From positions 1 to 64,000 of the forward strand of contig JAFVPI010000074.1 of NCBI GenBank assembly GCA_017505405.1: 64,000 bases of DNA, in the 5' to 3' direction. The notes beneath the pieces are model-generated. The model saw nothing but the letters and a program-made list of their open reading frames with translations. It was not told the DNA's origin and ran no database searches. The stretch is from Mogibacterium sp. (GTDB lineage Bacteria > Bacillota > Clostridia > Peptostreptococcales > Anaerovoracaceae). The position numbers and the translations under genes were made by a program. Of this stretch, positions 22,249-30,490 are shown in pieces; position 1 is the first letter of the stretch; every line of letters starts with the position of its first letter.

Positions 22249-25062
22249 ATGTACGATATTCTATTCCAGAAAGGCAGGATCGGTAATGTCGAGCTGAAGA
22301 ACAGGCTCGTCATGTCCCCGATGGGAAGCAATCTGGCTGAGCTCGACGGTTCCTGCGGAGACGCTATGATCGCCTACTATGAAGAGAGAGCCAAGGGCGG
22401 CTGCGGACTGATCATGCCGGAGATCTGCCGTGTCAATGACGCGACAGGCGCAGGCTCATTCAGACAGCTCTCGGTCACAAAGGACCGCCACATTGCAGGT
22501 CTTGCAAAGCTTGCCGCAGCGATCCACAAGCATGGATCGAAGATCTTCATCCAGCTGCACCACCCTGGCAGAGAAGGCGTTTCCAGACTGATCGGCGGCC
22601 AGCCTTGCGTATCCGCTTCTGACAGAGTATGCCTGTACTCCCAGCAGCCTACCAGAGCTCTGACACATGACGAAGTGCTTGAGCTGATCGAGCAGTTCAG
22701 CGACGGTGCCGTGAGATGCCAGAAAGCCGGCATCGACGGTATCGAGCTCCACTGCGCTCACGGATATCTTCTCGAGCAGTTCCTCTCTCCATACACTAAC
22801 TTCCGTGAGGATGAGTACGGCGGAAGCTTCGAGAACAGGATGCGCTTCGTAAAAGAGATCATCGAAAAGATCCGCGAGAAGTGCGGCCCTGACTATCCGG
22901 TCGGAATGAGACTCTCTGTAGATGAGATGCTCGCGCACAACGGCGTAACTGAGCCGTTCATCGACCTTGAAGAAGGCGTTAAGATCGTTAAGTATTTCGA
23001 AGAGGTCGGCATCGACTTCATCGATGTAAGCTGCGGTATATATGAAACACTCAACTGGGCGATCGAGCCTACATCATTCCCTGAAGGCTGGAGAAGACCT
23101 ATGATCCAGGCTGTAAAGGATGCAGTGAATATCCCGGTAATGGCTGTAGCTGCAATCAGAAGTCCTGAGATCGCTGCTCAGTTCATGGAAGAAGGCGTAT
23201 ACGACTTCGCAGAGTTCGGAAGAACATGGCTTGCAGAGCCTGAATGGGGCGTCAAAGTACAGGAAGGCCGCATCGATGAGCTCAACAAGTGCATCAACTG
23301 CCTGCGCTGCTTCGAGACACTTCTTACCATCAACGCACAGCTCCAGCCGTTCCAGTGCGCTGTCAACCCTCGCATGGGCAGAGAGCTCAGGCTCGGTGAC
23401 CTTGAGCCGGTTACAGGCGGAAAGTGCGCTGTAGTAGTCGGCGGCGGCCCTGGCGGAATGCAGGCTGCCAAGACTCTCGCAGAGAGAGGCGTAAAGGTGA
23501 CTCTGGTTGACCGCAAGGAAGAACTCGGCGGAACGATCAACCTGGCAAAGCTGCCTCCTCTCAAGGAAAGAATGCAGAACTACATCGACTACATGGGCAC
23601 ACAGCTCTGCAAGCTCGGCGTGGATGTACAGCTCGGCAAGGAAGTAACAGCTGACGATATCGCTGCTATGAATCCTGATGCAGTCGTTCTCGCTACAGGT
23701 TCAAAGAGCATCGTTCCTAAGAGCATTCCGGGTGCCGACGGCGCCAACGTATTCACGGTAGAGGAAGCGCTCACAGGCAAGGTCGATCTCACAGGCAAGC
23801 ATGTTGCAATGATCGGCGCCGGTCTTACAGGACTTGAAGCTGCTGAGTTCCTCGGTGAAAAGGGTATCCAAGTCACAGTAGTTGACATGGTGGACCGCCC
23901 TGCTCCTACAGCCTACATCGCCAACGTAATCGATGTTATGGGCAGGATCAAAAAGATGGATATCGGTTTCGAGTTCAAGAACGCTCTGAAGGCTGTTGAG
24001 GCTGACGGTGTATGCATTGAAAACGTCGAAACAGGCGAGCAGAAAAAGATCGCATGCGATGCAGTAGTAATGTCGCTTGGCTACAAGCCTGATCAAAGTC
24101 TCAAGGCTGCCCTTGAGGAGAAAGGCATATGCGTAAAGCTGGTGGGTTCAGCAATCAAGGACGGAACCATGGGGCCTGCTACAAGGAGCGGTTATGATGT
24201 CGGCGCTGAGCTGTTCAGGGCTCCAAAGCCAAGCTTCGTGACACCGCCTGAGAAGATGGCTGCGTTTGCAAAGGACTGCGCTATGAAGAAGCAGGAAGGC
24301 GTATACATGCTGTACGCTACCAACCCTGAAGCTATCAGAAGGATACTGCCTGCTCCTCTCGAGCCATATGCACTGCCTCTTGTTTATGTATCGGCCAACC
24401 ACATCAACGAGCCTACATTCGCGGATAACTACTACGAATCTATCCTCGGTGTCTATGCAACATACAAGGGCCAGCTCGGACTTTACTGCATCAGCCTCGT
24501 GCTCGGAGGCCAGGGCGCTGAGATGGCAACAGCCCTCGGCCGCGATGTACTGGCTATTCCTAAGAAAGTCGATGCTGAATTCGTCATCAGAAAGGATGAT
24601 GAGAAGGGCAAAGTCGATGTCAGCGTAGCAAGAAGAGGCACACAGCTCATCAACATGAAGCTGAGACTCGGCGAATACAACCATCCGATGATGCACCTTA
24701 TCATGCAGGCACCTGCACCTGGCAAGGAGACAAAGGGCTTCGGATACTACTTCCACTTCGATCAGATCCCTGATGAGAATGGCGGTTCAAAGTTCAGCAC
24801 ATGCCTCACCAAGGTGCTGTGCCAGTACGAGTACACAGGCTGGATACCTGCATTCGTTGAGGACTTCGAGCTGAAATCAAGCGTTGATGATCCATGGGCA
24901 GAGCTGCCTGTTGAGACCATCATCGGAGCAGGATACTCCAACAACAATCTCTTCCTCGGAAACAGCCTGTTCTGCGAAAAGGCTGATCCTGATGAAGTAA
25001 TGCCTAAGATCATTCCTGCATGGTACGACCTCAGCGCATTCGGAGTGACCGGCAGAAAATAG
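22249..25062 (+). CDS. Old yellow enzyme / FAD-NAD reductase / acetoacetate-decarboxylase-like fusion (copy 2)
   Basis: 937 residues, colinear with the 938-residue protein at 15256-18072 through all three modules. His168/His171, Cys348, 351, 354 and 370, GGGPGG at 398 and GAGLTG at 523 are all conserved. The C-terminal module again has GRDVLAIPKKV with Lys772-Lys773, so the putative Schiff-base lysines are kept in both copies. Differences cluster in the barrel, for example residues 224-240 and 262-275, near where substrate would bind, which suggests the two copies handle different substrates or stereoisomers. AAGGAGG precedes the ATG. Last gene of the plus-strand operon. Confidence 0.92.
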   Translation: MYDILFQKGRIGNVELKNRLVMSPMGSNLAELDGSCGDAMIAYYEERAKGGCGLIMPEICRVNDATGAGSFRQLSVTKDRHIAGLAKLAAAIHKHGSKIFIQLHHPGREGVSRLIGGQPCVSASDRVCLYSQQPTRALTHDEVLELIEQFSDGAVRCQKAGIDGIELHCAHGYLLEQFLSPYTNFREDEYGGSFENRMRFVKEIIEKIREKCGPDYPVGMRLSVDEMLAHNGVTEPFIDLEEGVKIVKYFEEVGIDFIDVSCGIYETLNWAIEPTSFPEGWRRPMIQAVKDAVNIPVMAVAAIRSPEIAAQFMEEGVYDFAEFGRTWLAEPEWGVKVQEGRIDELNKCINCLRCFETLLTINAQLQPFQCAVNPRMGRELRLGDLEPVTGGKCAVVVGGGPGGMQAAKTLAERGVKVTLVDRKEELGGTINLAKLPPLKERMQNYIDYMGTQLCKLGVDVQLGKEVTADDIAAMNPDAVVLATGSKSIVPKSIPGADGANVFTVEEALTGKVDLTGKHVAMIGAGLTGLEAAEFLGEKGIQVTVVDMVDRPAPTAYIANVIDVMGRIKKMDIGFEFKNALKAVEADGVCIENVETGEQKKIACDAVVMSLGYKPDQSLKAALEEKGICVKLVGSAIKDGTMGPATRSGYDVGAELFRAPKPSFVTPPEKMAAFAKDCAMKKQEGVYMLYATNPEAIRRILPAPLEPYALPLVYVSANHINEPTFADNYYESILGVYATYKGQLGLYCISLVLGGQGAEMATALGRDVLAIPKKVDAEFVIRKDDEKGKVDVSVARRGTQLINMKLRLGEYNHPMMHLIMQAPAPGKETKGFGYYFHFDQIPDENGGSKFSTCLTKVLCQYEYTGWIPAFVEDFELKSSVDDPWAELPVETIIGAGYSNNNLFLGNSLFCEKADPDEVMPKIIPAWYDLSAFGVTGRK

Positions 25063-25095
25063 TTTTTCCTTCTATAGGGTCAGATTGACCTGCAT

Positions 25096-25130
25096 AAAAA
25101 AGGGCTGACACATCATACATGTGTCAGCCC
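25096..25130 (-). terminator. Terminator of the lysine operon
   Basis: A perfect 12-bp stem, GGGCTGACACAT with ATGTGTCAGCCC (25102-25130), loop CATAC, followed on the minus strand by six T (25101-25096). It lies 100 bases beyond the lysA stop. Confidence 0.85.
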
Positions 25131-25142
25131 GGACCACAGACA

Positions 25143-25169
25143 AAGCCCCGATTTAAAACCGGGGCTTTT
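25143..25169 (+). terminator. Terminator of the plus-strand fusion-enzyme operon
   Basis: AAGCCCCG and CGGGGCTT (25143-25167) with a short A/T loop, then TTTTC. It works for plus-strand transcripts and, less well, in reverse. Confidence 0.75.
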
Positions 25170-25229
25170 CTATTGTTATATCTCATGCATATAGCTGATT
25201 TTTCGTTCACTTTTCATTTGAAAAAACGG

Positions 25230-26525
25230 TCATAATTCGTTACGCATCATGTCTTCGAAGCTCTCACGCTTTACGACTAAGCGCGCTTTTCCGTCTGCGA
25301 TCATCACCATTGCCGGTCTCGGGACCCTGTTGTAGTTAGATGCCATCGCATAGTTATAAGCTCCTGTAGTGAGCACCGCGATGATATCTCCCCTTTCCGG
25401 TCTGGCCATGCAGATGTTTTCAGCGATGCGGTCACCGCTCTCGCAGCATCTGCCGGCGATCGTGCATTCGTAGTCCGCACTTTCACCTGCCCTGCTCGCG
25501 TTGAGCACCGTATACTCCGATTTGTACAAAGCGTATCTCGGATTGTCAGTCATGCCGCCGTCGACTGTTACATAATTGCGGTAACCTTTTACCTCCTTGA
25601 CGCCGCCTGTCTGATACAGCGTAACTCCCGCATCAGCCACGATACTGCGCCCCGGCTCCATGAAGACAGCGTCCAGAGCAAAATCATTTTTTTCAAGCGC
25701 GGCGTTCAGATGATCCGCGACTTCTCTGATCCTTGCAGGGATGTCCGATACGGGATCTTTCTCCGTATACCTGACTCCGAATCCTCCGCCGATATTCAGT
25801 ACCCTGATCGAATATCCCAGCTCGTCCCTTATCTTAGCTGCAAAGCCTGTCAGTATCTCCACCTGCCGATTGAATGAGTCGCTCTCGAATATCTGAGAGC
25901 CTACATGGCTGTGGAATCCCGCAACTTCCACATTGCTGCACTCAAGAGCAGCCTTTACAAATCCAAACGCCTGCCCTGTATCGATAGGAACGCCGAACTG
26001 CGAATCCACCTTGCCTGTGTTGATTGCCTCAAGTGTATGAGGATCGAGCCCGCAGGTGAGCCTCAGCAGCACTTTCTGCTTGACGCCCGCTGCTTCCGCA
26101 GTTCTGTTAAGGACCTCCAGCTCATTGAGATTATCGACTACAAAGTATCCGATCCCGCTTTTAACGCCGTATTCGATGTCCGCGTCAGTCTTGTTTGTGC
26201 CGTGAAAGAACATCTTTGATGCAGGGAAGCCTGCAGCGAGAGCAGTATATATCTCACCCGGCGACACGACATCCACGCAAAGCCCTTCGGACTGCACTAT
26301 AGGGTAAATGCCCTTGAAGCACAGCGCCTTGCTCGCATAGAGCGGAGCAGACTGAGGCCCGAAGCACTCATGCATAGCATTGACATAAGTCCTGCAGTTG
26401 GCGCGGATCACTTCCTCATCAAGCACATACAGCGGCGTGCCGAATTCTGCAGCGAGATCCTCAGCGTCAAGTCCGCCTATGGCCAGATGGCCTTTTTCAT
26501 TTACGGTCAGGTTATCATATAACAT
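25230..26525 (-). CDS. lysA: Diaminopimelate decarboxylase
   Basis: Converts meso-diaminopimelate to lysine and CO2 with pyridoxal phosphate, the last step of lysine synthesis. 431 residues. The PLP lysine is Lys66 in YASKALC; HSHVGSQ, GGGFG and MEPGRS are conserved phosphate and substrate-binding loops, and CESGDRI supplies the active-site Cys from the other subunit. The start at 26525 (MLYDNL) is chosen for its AAAGGTG site; a longer in-frame start at 26642 would overlap ddh and add 39 unlikely residues. Last gene of the riboswitch-controlled dapA-dapB-ddh-lysA operon. Confidence 0.95.
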   Translation of the reverse strand: MLYDNLTVNEKGHLAIGGLDAEDLAAEFGTPLYVLDEEVIRANCRTYVNAMHECFGPQSAPLYASKALCFKGIYPIVQSEGLCVDVVSPGEIYTALAAGFPASKMFFHGTNKTDADIEYGVKSGIGYFVVDNLNELEVLNRTAEAAGVKQKVLLRLTCGLDPHTLEAINTGKVDSQFGVPIDTGQAFGFVKAALECSNVEVAGFHSHVGSQIFESDSFNRQVEILTGFAAKIRDELGYSIRVLNIGGGFGVRYTEKDPVSDIPARIREVADHLNAALEKNDFALDAVFMEPGRSIVADAGVTLYQTGGVKEVKGYRNYVTVDGGMTDNPRYALYKSEYTVLNASRAGESADYECTIAGRCCESGDRIAENICMARPERGDIIAVLTTGAYNYAMASNYNRVPRPAMVMIADGKARLVVKRESFEDMMRNEL

Positions 26526-26547
26526 AGTTTCACCTTTGCTTTGCTTG

Positions 26548-27528
26548 TTAAAGCATGTGCGCGAGAAGTTCTTCCCTTGTGTGATGCGAGAGATATGCCG
26601 GCGGCACATCGAAGAGAGTCCTGGCTCCGCTCTGCCCTTCACTGTTCATCCTGTATGCAGCCCGCGCCGCGGCTGCCAGTATGCTTCCCGTGAAGAACGG
26701 ATTGGAGTCGAGATTCAGAGTGAACTCAACCGTGTTGTCGAATTCGCTGTCGAGCCCGGTACGGCCGCTTCTGATGACACTTCCGCCGTGCGGAAGTCCG
26801 CTGTGGTCTCTGTCGAGCTCCTCCTGCGTAATGAATGTGACAGTCGTATCATAAGGCTCAAAATAGTTAGGCATTGTCTTGATCGCCTCTTCAATGGCTG
26901 CCTTATCAGCTCCGTCCTCTGCCACTACCCAGCATTCCCTGAGGTGCATCTGACGTGCAGTGAACTCAGGATGCTCGTTGTTCCTTACGCTTTCCACAGC
27001 TGCCTCTACCGGCACTGTATACTGTCTGGCATCTTTCACGCCTTCGATCCTTCTTATTGCGTCTGAATGCCCCTGACTGACTCCGCGTCCCCAGAATGTA
27101 TAGCTGTCGCCTTCAGGAAGCGCCGAATCTGCCAGTATCCTGGCAAGCGAGAAGTATCCCGGATCCCAGCCGCATGATATGATGCCGACCTTGCCTGCAG
27201 CCGATGCTGCCGCATCCACATTTGCAAAATGCTCAGGTATGTTGGCATGATTGTCAAAGCTGTCGATCACATTGAACTTTGATGCAAGTTCAGGAGTCAT
27301 CCATGGCAGGTCAGTAGCGCTACCTCCGCAGATGATAACAACATCCAGATCGTCCTTCATGCTGTCCATCTGATCATATGCCAGCACCTGTGTTCCGGTA
27401 ACTGTATGCACCGATAAAGGATCCCTCCTTGTGAATACAGCTACAAGCTCCATGTCATGGGAGCGGGTAACAGCAGCCTCAACACCTCTTCCAATATTTC
27501 CGTACCCTGCGATACCGATTTTTATCAT
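26548..27528 (-). CDS. ddh: meso-Diaminopimelate D-dehydrogenase
   Basis: Makes meso-diaminopimelate directly from tetrahydrodipicolinate, ammonia and NADPH (EC 1.4.1.16), bypassing the succinylase and acetylase branches. 326 residues with N-terminal GYGNIGRG cofactor motif, FTRRDP, and the substrate-domain signatures CGWDPGYFS and WGRGVSQGHSDA. Length and motifs fit the enzymes of Corynebacterium and Clostridia. No dapD/dapE-type genes are in the window, so the dehydrogenase route is the visible one. 22 bases upstream of lysA and 80 after dapB. Confidence 0.95.
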   Translation of the reverse strand: MIKIGIAGYGNIGRGVEAAVTRSHDMELVAVFTRRDPLSVHTVTGTQVLAYDQMDSMKDDLDVVIICGGSATDLPWMTPELASKFNVIDSFDNHANIPEHFANVDAAASAAGKVGIISCGWDPGYFSLARILADSALPEGDSYTFWGRGVSQGHSDAIRRIEGVKDARQYTVPVEAAVESVRNNEHPEFTARQMHLRECWVVAEDGADKAAIEEAIKTMPNYFEPYDTTVTFITQEELDRDHSGLPHGGSVIRSGRTGLDSEFDNTVEFTLNLDSNPFFTGSILAAAARAAYRMNSEGQSGARTLFDVPPAYLSHHTREELLAHML

Positions 27529-27608
27529 TAGTTTTACCCCCTAAATGTTATTCTCCGGTCCCTCATACCTGCAGACATATGATAGCTGATCCCCTTTATC
27601 TTTACGCT

Positions 27609-28340
27609 TCAGTCTGCAAGCAGGTCGTCCATGTTATAAAGCCCTGCCGGCTGTCCTGCAAGGAATCTCGCTGCCGCAACCGCTCCGTCTGCAAACAGAG
27701 CCCTGTCATGAGCCTGGTGTGTCACGCTGATCGTCTGTGTATTTGTGCCGAACATCACCTCATGCGTTCCGACAATGTTACCCATTCTTATGGCGCTTAT
27801 GCCGATCTCATCAGGCTCGCGCTTTGCCATACCCGATCTTCCGAGGTTGTAGTGGAGCTCAGGCCTTGCCTCACGCACTGCATCTGCCAGCATTATGGCG
27901 GTGCCGCTCGGTGCATCGACCTTTCTGTTGTGATGTGTCTCCACGATCTCTATGTCGCAGGCGCCGAACTTCGCGGCCACTTCCTTTACGAGCTTTGCAA
28001 CAAGTGCAACTCCTACAGACATATTTGCTGACTTGAAAACAGGAATGCTTTCAGCCGCCTTCGCGATGTATGCCATCTCCTCATCAGTCTGCCCTGTTGT
28101 GCAGACAACTGCAGGCAGCCCTCTTTTTACGCAATAGTCCATCAGTTCGGTCGTGACAGTATGATGCGAAAAATCGATGACCATGTCTGCCGGACCCTGA
28201 TAGGCATCCAGAGTGAGGTATGCACCGTCAGCTCCCGTAGGAGTCACACCGGCGATCACCTCCATGTCGTCTGTCTGAGCTATGGTGCGGGCAAGTATTG
28301 TGCCCATCGCACCGTCGCTGCCATTAATTATCACTTTCAT
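27609..28340 (-). CDS. dapB: 4-Hydroxy-tetrahydrodipicolinate reductase
   Basis: NAD(P)H-dependent second enzyme after aspartate semialdehyde in the diaminopimelate pathway. 243 residues with GSDGAMG at the N-terminus and the catalytic ETHHNRKVDAPSGTA block; this length is typical of Gram-positive DapB. It follows dapA by 18 bases and precedes ddh. Confidence 0.95.
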   Translation of the reverse strand: MKVIINGSDGAMGTILARTIAQTDDMEVIAGVTPTGADGAYLTLDAYQGPADMVIDFSHHTVTTELMDYCVKRGLPAVVCTTGQTDEEMAYIAKAAESIPVFKSANMSVGVALVAKLVKEVAAKFGACDIEIVETHHNRKVDAPSGTAIMLADAVREARPELHYNLGRSGMAKREPDEIGISAIRMGNIVGTHEVMFGTNTQTISVTHQAHDRALFADGAVAAARFLAGQPAGLYNMDDLLAD

Positions 28341-28358
28341 AACCGGATCCTTCCTCTG

Positions 28359-29255
28359 CTAACCCTCAATGATACCGAGATCGACCATGGCATTGCGGAG
28401 TCTCTCCAGGTTTGCCTCTTCCATACGGTACAGCGGCGATCTGATGATAGGATCGCACCATCCCATCATTGCCAGAGCTTCCTTTACAGGGATAGGGTTG
28501 ACCTCGCAGAAGAGTGCCTTTACCAGCTCATTGTACTTGCACTGAAGCGCTGCAGCTCCCGCTACATCCCCGTTCCAGAATCTTGTGCAGATCTCGCGTG
28601 TCTCTGCAGGGATTACATTGGACAGAACCGAGATGACGCCTTTGCTTCCCATCGAGAGGAACGGCACTATCTGGTCGTCGTTGCCCGAGTAAACATCGAG
28701 CTTGTCGCCCGCAAGCGCAAATGTATCTACGATCTTGGAGATGTTGGAGTTAGCTTCCTTGATTGCAGCTACACCGTCGATATCCGCGAGCTTTACATAT
28801 GTGGATGGTTCTATGTTGAGTCCAGTTCTCGAAGGAACATTATATGCAATGATAGGAACATTGCTGACACTTGCATACTCTTTGAAGAGCTTGACCAGAC
28901 CGTTCTGCGTAGCCTTGTTGTAGTACGATGTAACGATCAGACATGCATCTGCGCCTGCATCGCTGGCATACTTGGTGAGCTGCTTTCCGTATTCAGTGTG
29001 GTTGGAGCCCGTGCCCGCGATGATAGGAACTCTTCCGTTTGATCTCTCTACTGCAAAGCTGATGCACGCCTTATGCTCTTCATCCGTAAGTGTTGAGCCT
29101 TCACCTGTTGTGCCGGCTATAACGAGAGCATCGATCCCGGATTCGATCTGCCAGTCGATCAGAGCTCCGAACTGATCGAAATTGACTCCGTCCTCTGTCA
29201 TAGGTGTGATGAGAGCTGTAGCGACTCCTTCGAAAATAGTGTTGGTTCTTGCCAT
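28359..29255 (-). CDS. dapA: 4-Hydroxy-tetrahydrodipicolinate synthase
   Basis: Condenses pyruvate with aspartate semialdehyde. 298 residues forming a TIM barrel with the Schiff-base Lys166 in AAIKEAN, Tyr138 in YNVPSRTG, and GTTGEGSTL near residue 48. First gene of the lysine operon, with AGGAGG before its ATG and a lysine riboswitch plus terminator in the 5' leader, so transcription should fall when lysine is abundant. Confidence 0.96.
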   Translation of the reverse strand: MARTNTIFEGVATALITPMTEDGVNFDQFGALIDWQIESGIDALVIAGTTGEGSTLTDEEHKACISFAVERSNGRVPIIAGTGSNHTEYGKQLTKYASDAGADACLIVTSYYNKATQNGLVKLFKEYASVSNVPIIAYNVPSRTGLNIEPSTYVKLADIDGVAAIKEANSNISKIVDTFALAGDKLDVYSGNDDQIVPFLSMGSKGVISVLSNVIPAETREICTRFWNGDVAGAAALQCKYNELVKALFCEVNPIPVKEALAMMGWCDPIIRSPLYRMEEANLERLRNAMVDLGIIEG

Positions 29256-29335
29256 TGTTTTTACCTCCTCATTTTGAATAATGGTCCAAGAATGAGATGA
29301 GGCTATCGTTCAGATACTCCAGAGACTGTGCTGAT

Positions 29336-29366
29336 TAAAAAAGCAGCTGACACGGATCAGCTGCTC
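29336..29366 (-). terminator. Riboswitch expression-platform terminator
   Basis: On the minus strand AGCAGCTGA, loop TCCGTG, TCAGCTGCT (29365-29342) is followed by five T (29341-29337). It lies between the lysine aptamer and dapA and is the expected off-state hairpin. Confidence 0.85.
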
Positions 29367-29401
29367 ATGACAAATCAAAACAAAACTCTGATTGCTTATC
29401 A

Positions 29402-29568
29402 TGGATAGCGCTCCGCGTATTCGCGACAGTCGTCCGTATCTTATTACGTCCGCCCAGATCAGCCCGGATGCAGCCCCGGCATCACTTCGGCGTCAGCCCC
29501 TTTCGCTCTTCCCTGCACTGCATTGCTGAACGGGATCACTACTGATGACTTGACGCGTCCTCTATCTC
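29402..29568 (-). ncRNA. Lysine riboswitch (L box)
   Basis: Reading the minus strand, the leader has the conserved L-box parts in order: GATAGAGGACGCG at the 5' side, CAGTAGTGAT, GAAAGGGGCTGACGCCGAAG, then GGGCTGCATCC, CTGGGCGG and CGGACGACTGTCG. The 5' GATAG pairs with CTATC at 29404-29408 to close P1. Position ahead of dapA, its own promoter and a downstream terminator all fit a lysine-repressed transcriptional switch. Confidence 0.88.
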
Positions 29569-29578
29569 AATTGTAGGC

Positions 29579-29607
29579 ATTTTATTATTAATTACGCGTT
29601 ATGTCAA
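29579..29607 (-). promoter_or_regulatory. Promoter of the lysine operon
   Basis: TTGACA (29607-29602), a 17-bp spacer and TAAAAT (29584-29579) on the minus strand form a near-consensus promoter whose start would be a few bases before the riboswitch. Confidence 0.85.
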
Positions 29608-29670
29608 CGCTTACGGCCTATCCTTTTGGTATTTTAAACAAAACATCCTGCGTCAGGGCATGGTTTTCTG

Positions 29671-30294
29671 TCATTCAAACATAAAGCTTATCTGACCGGA
29701 TTCCTGATCACACGCAAGCGGCACCTGCTCCCTGCTGAGAAAATCAGGCAGTCTGGCGTCATCTTCGATCCACGGTCTGATCTCATTTCTGCCGATCATG
29801 ACCGGCATGCGGTCATGGACCTTTATCATTGAACCGTTTGCCTCCGTAGTAAGGATAGTGTATCTTGGCACCCCCTGCTCCTCGCGGTAGAAACCGGCAA
29901 GTAAAAGGAGCCCTCCTTCCGGCGAAGTGAATCTATACTTCGCCCTGTGCCTGTCCCACTCGTAAAAGCCGCTCGCAGGTATGACGCAGCGTCTTACGGC
30001 AATGCTGTCCGCAAATGTCTTCTTCTCTCTTGCGGTCTCTGCTCTGGCATTGATGATCAGCCCCTTATTCACAGGATTTGAAAATCCCCATTTCATTTCA
30101 GACGCGCCGATCACGCTGTCCCCAAAGCCCTTTCTCCTGCTGTCACTGTGTATCACAACAGCAGACTGAGACGGGCATATGTCCCTCTTACCGCTTTCCA
30201 TCGACGGAAGACCGGACAGCTTAACTACCATCTCAGCTTTCATGAGCTCCCTCAGCTCTATTTCAAAATCCTCATAATAATATCTGCAGCACAT
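29671..30294 (-). CDS. SOS response-associated peptidase family protein (SRAP/YedK type)
   Basis: 207 residues beginning MCCRYY. Cys2 is the residue that forms a thiazolidine crosslink with abasic sites in single-stranded DNA; NARAET and the KVHDRMPV segment (active-site His) are the other family signatures, with ASGFYEWDR between. The usual start is MCGRY, here MCC, which keeps the key Cys2. Protects abasic sites during replication. It starts 5 bases after the small gene at 30300 and is probably the last gene of the operon starting at 32668. Confidence 0.93.
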   Translation of the reverse strand: MCCRYYYEDFEIELRELMKAEMVVKLSGLPSMESGKRDICPSQSAVVIHSDSRRKGFGDSVIGASEMKWGFSNPVNKGLIINARAETAREKKTFADSIAVRRCVIPASGFYEWDRHRAKYRFTSPEGGLLLLAGFYREEQGVPRYTILTTEANGSMIKVHDRMPVMIGRNEIRPWIEDDARLPDFLSREQVPLACDQESGQISFMFE

Positions 30295-30299
30295 TGTGT

Positions 30300-30473
30300 T
30301 CAGACGATCTCATACTGAAGAAACTCGCTTTTGAGTTTTGTCCCCTCATCGATCCCTTCAGGAAGAAGAGCGCGGGCAATGAATACCGGCTCCTCATCCT
30401 TATCCGTATCGGTTCTCTTCAGCCATGCGTAATCACCGTCGATGCGCATAACGATATAATATTTTGTTTCCAT
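30300..30473 (-). CDS. Small protein, 57 residues, DUF3006-like
   Basis: The frame METKYYIVMRIDGDYAWLKR ... FIARALLPEGIDEGTKL is too short for length-based gene calls. It is well placed: 5 bases before the SRAP gene and 17 after the AI-2E transporter gene. The IDGDYAWL and RALLPEGIDEG segments resemble the DUF3006 family (small beta-rich proteins). Function unknown. Predicted soluble. Confidence 0.6.
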   Translation of the reverse strand: METKYYIVMRIDGDYAWLKRTDTDKDEEPVFIARALLPEGIDEGTKLKSEFLQYEIV

Positions 30474-30490
30474 GATATGCTCCGGTTCTT

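Noticed and set aside
29256..29670. T-box leader before dapA
   Set aside because: No T-box AGGGTGGNACCGCG-type sequence; the L-box signatures and paired P1 fit the lysine riboswitch.
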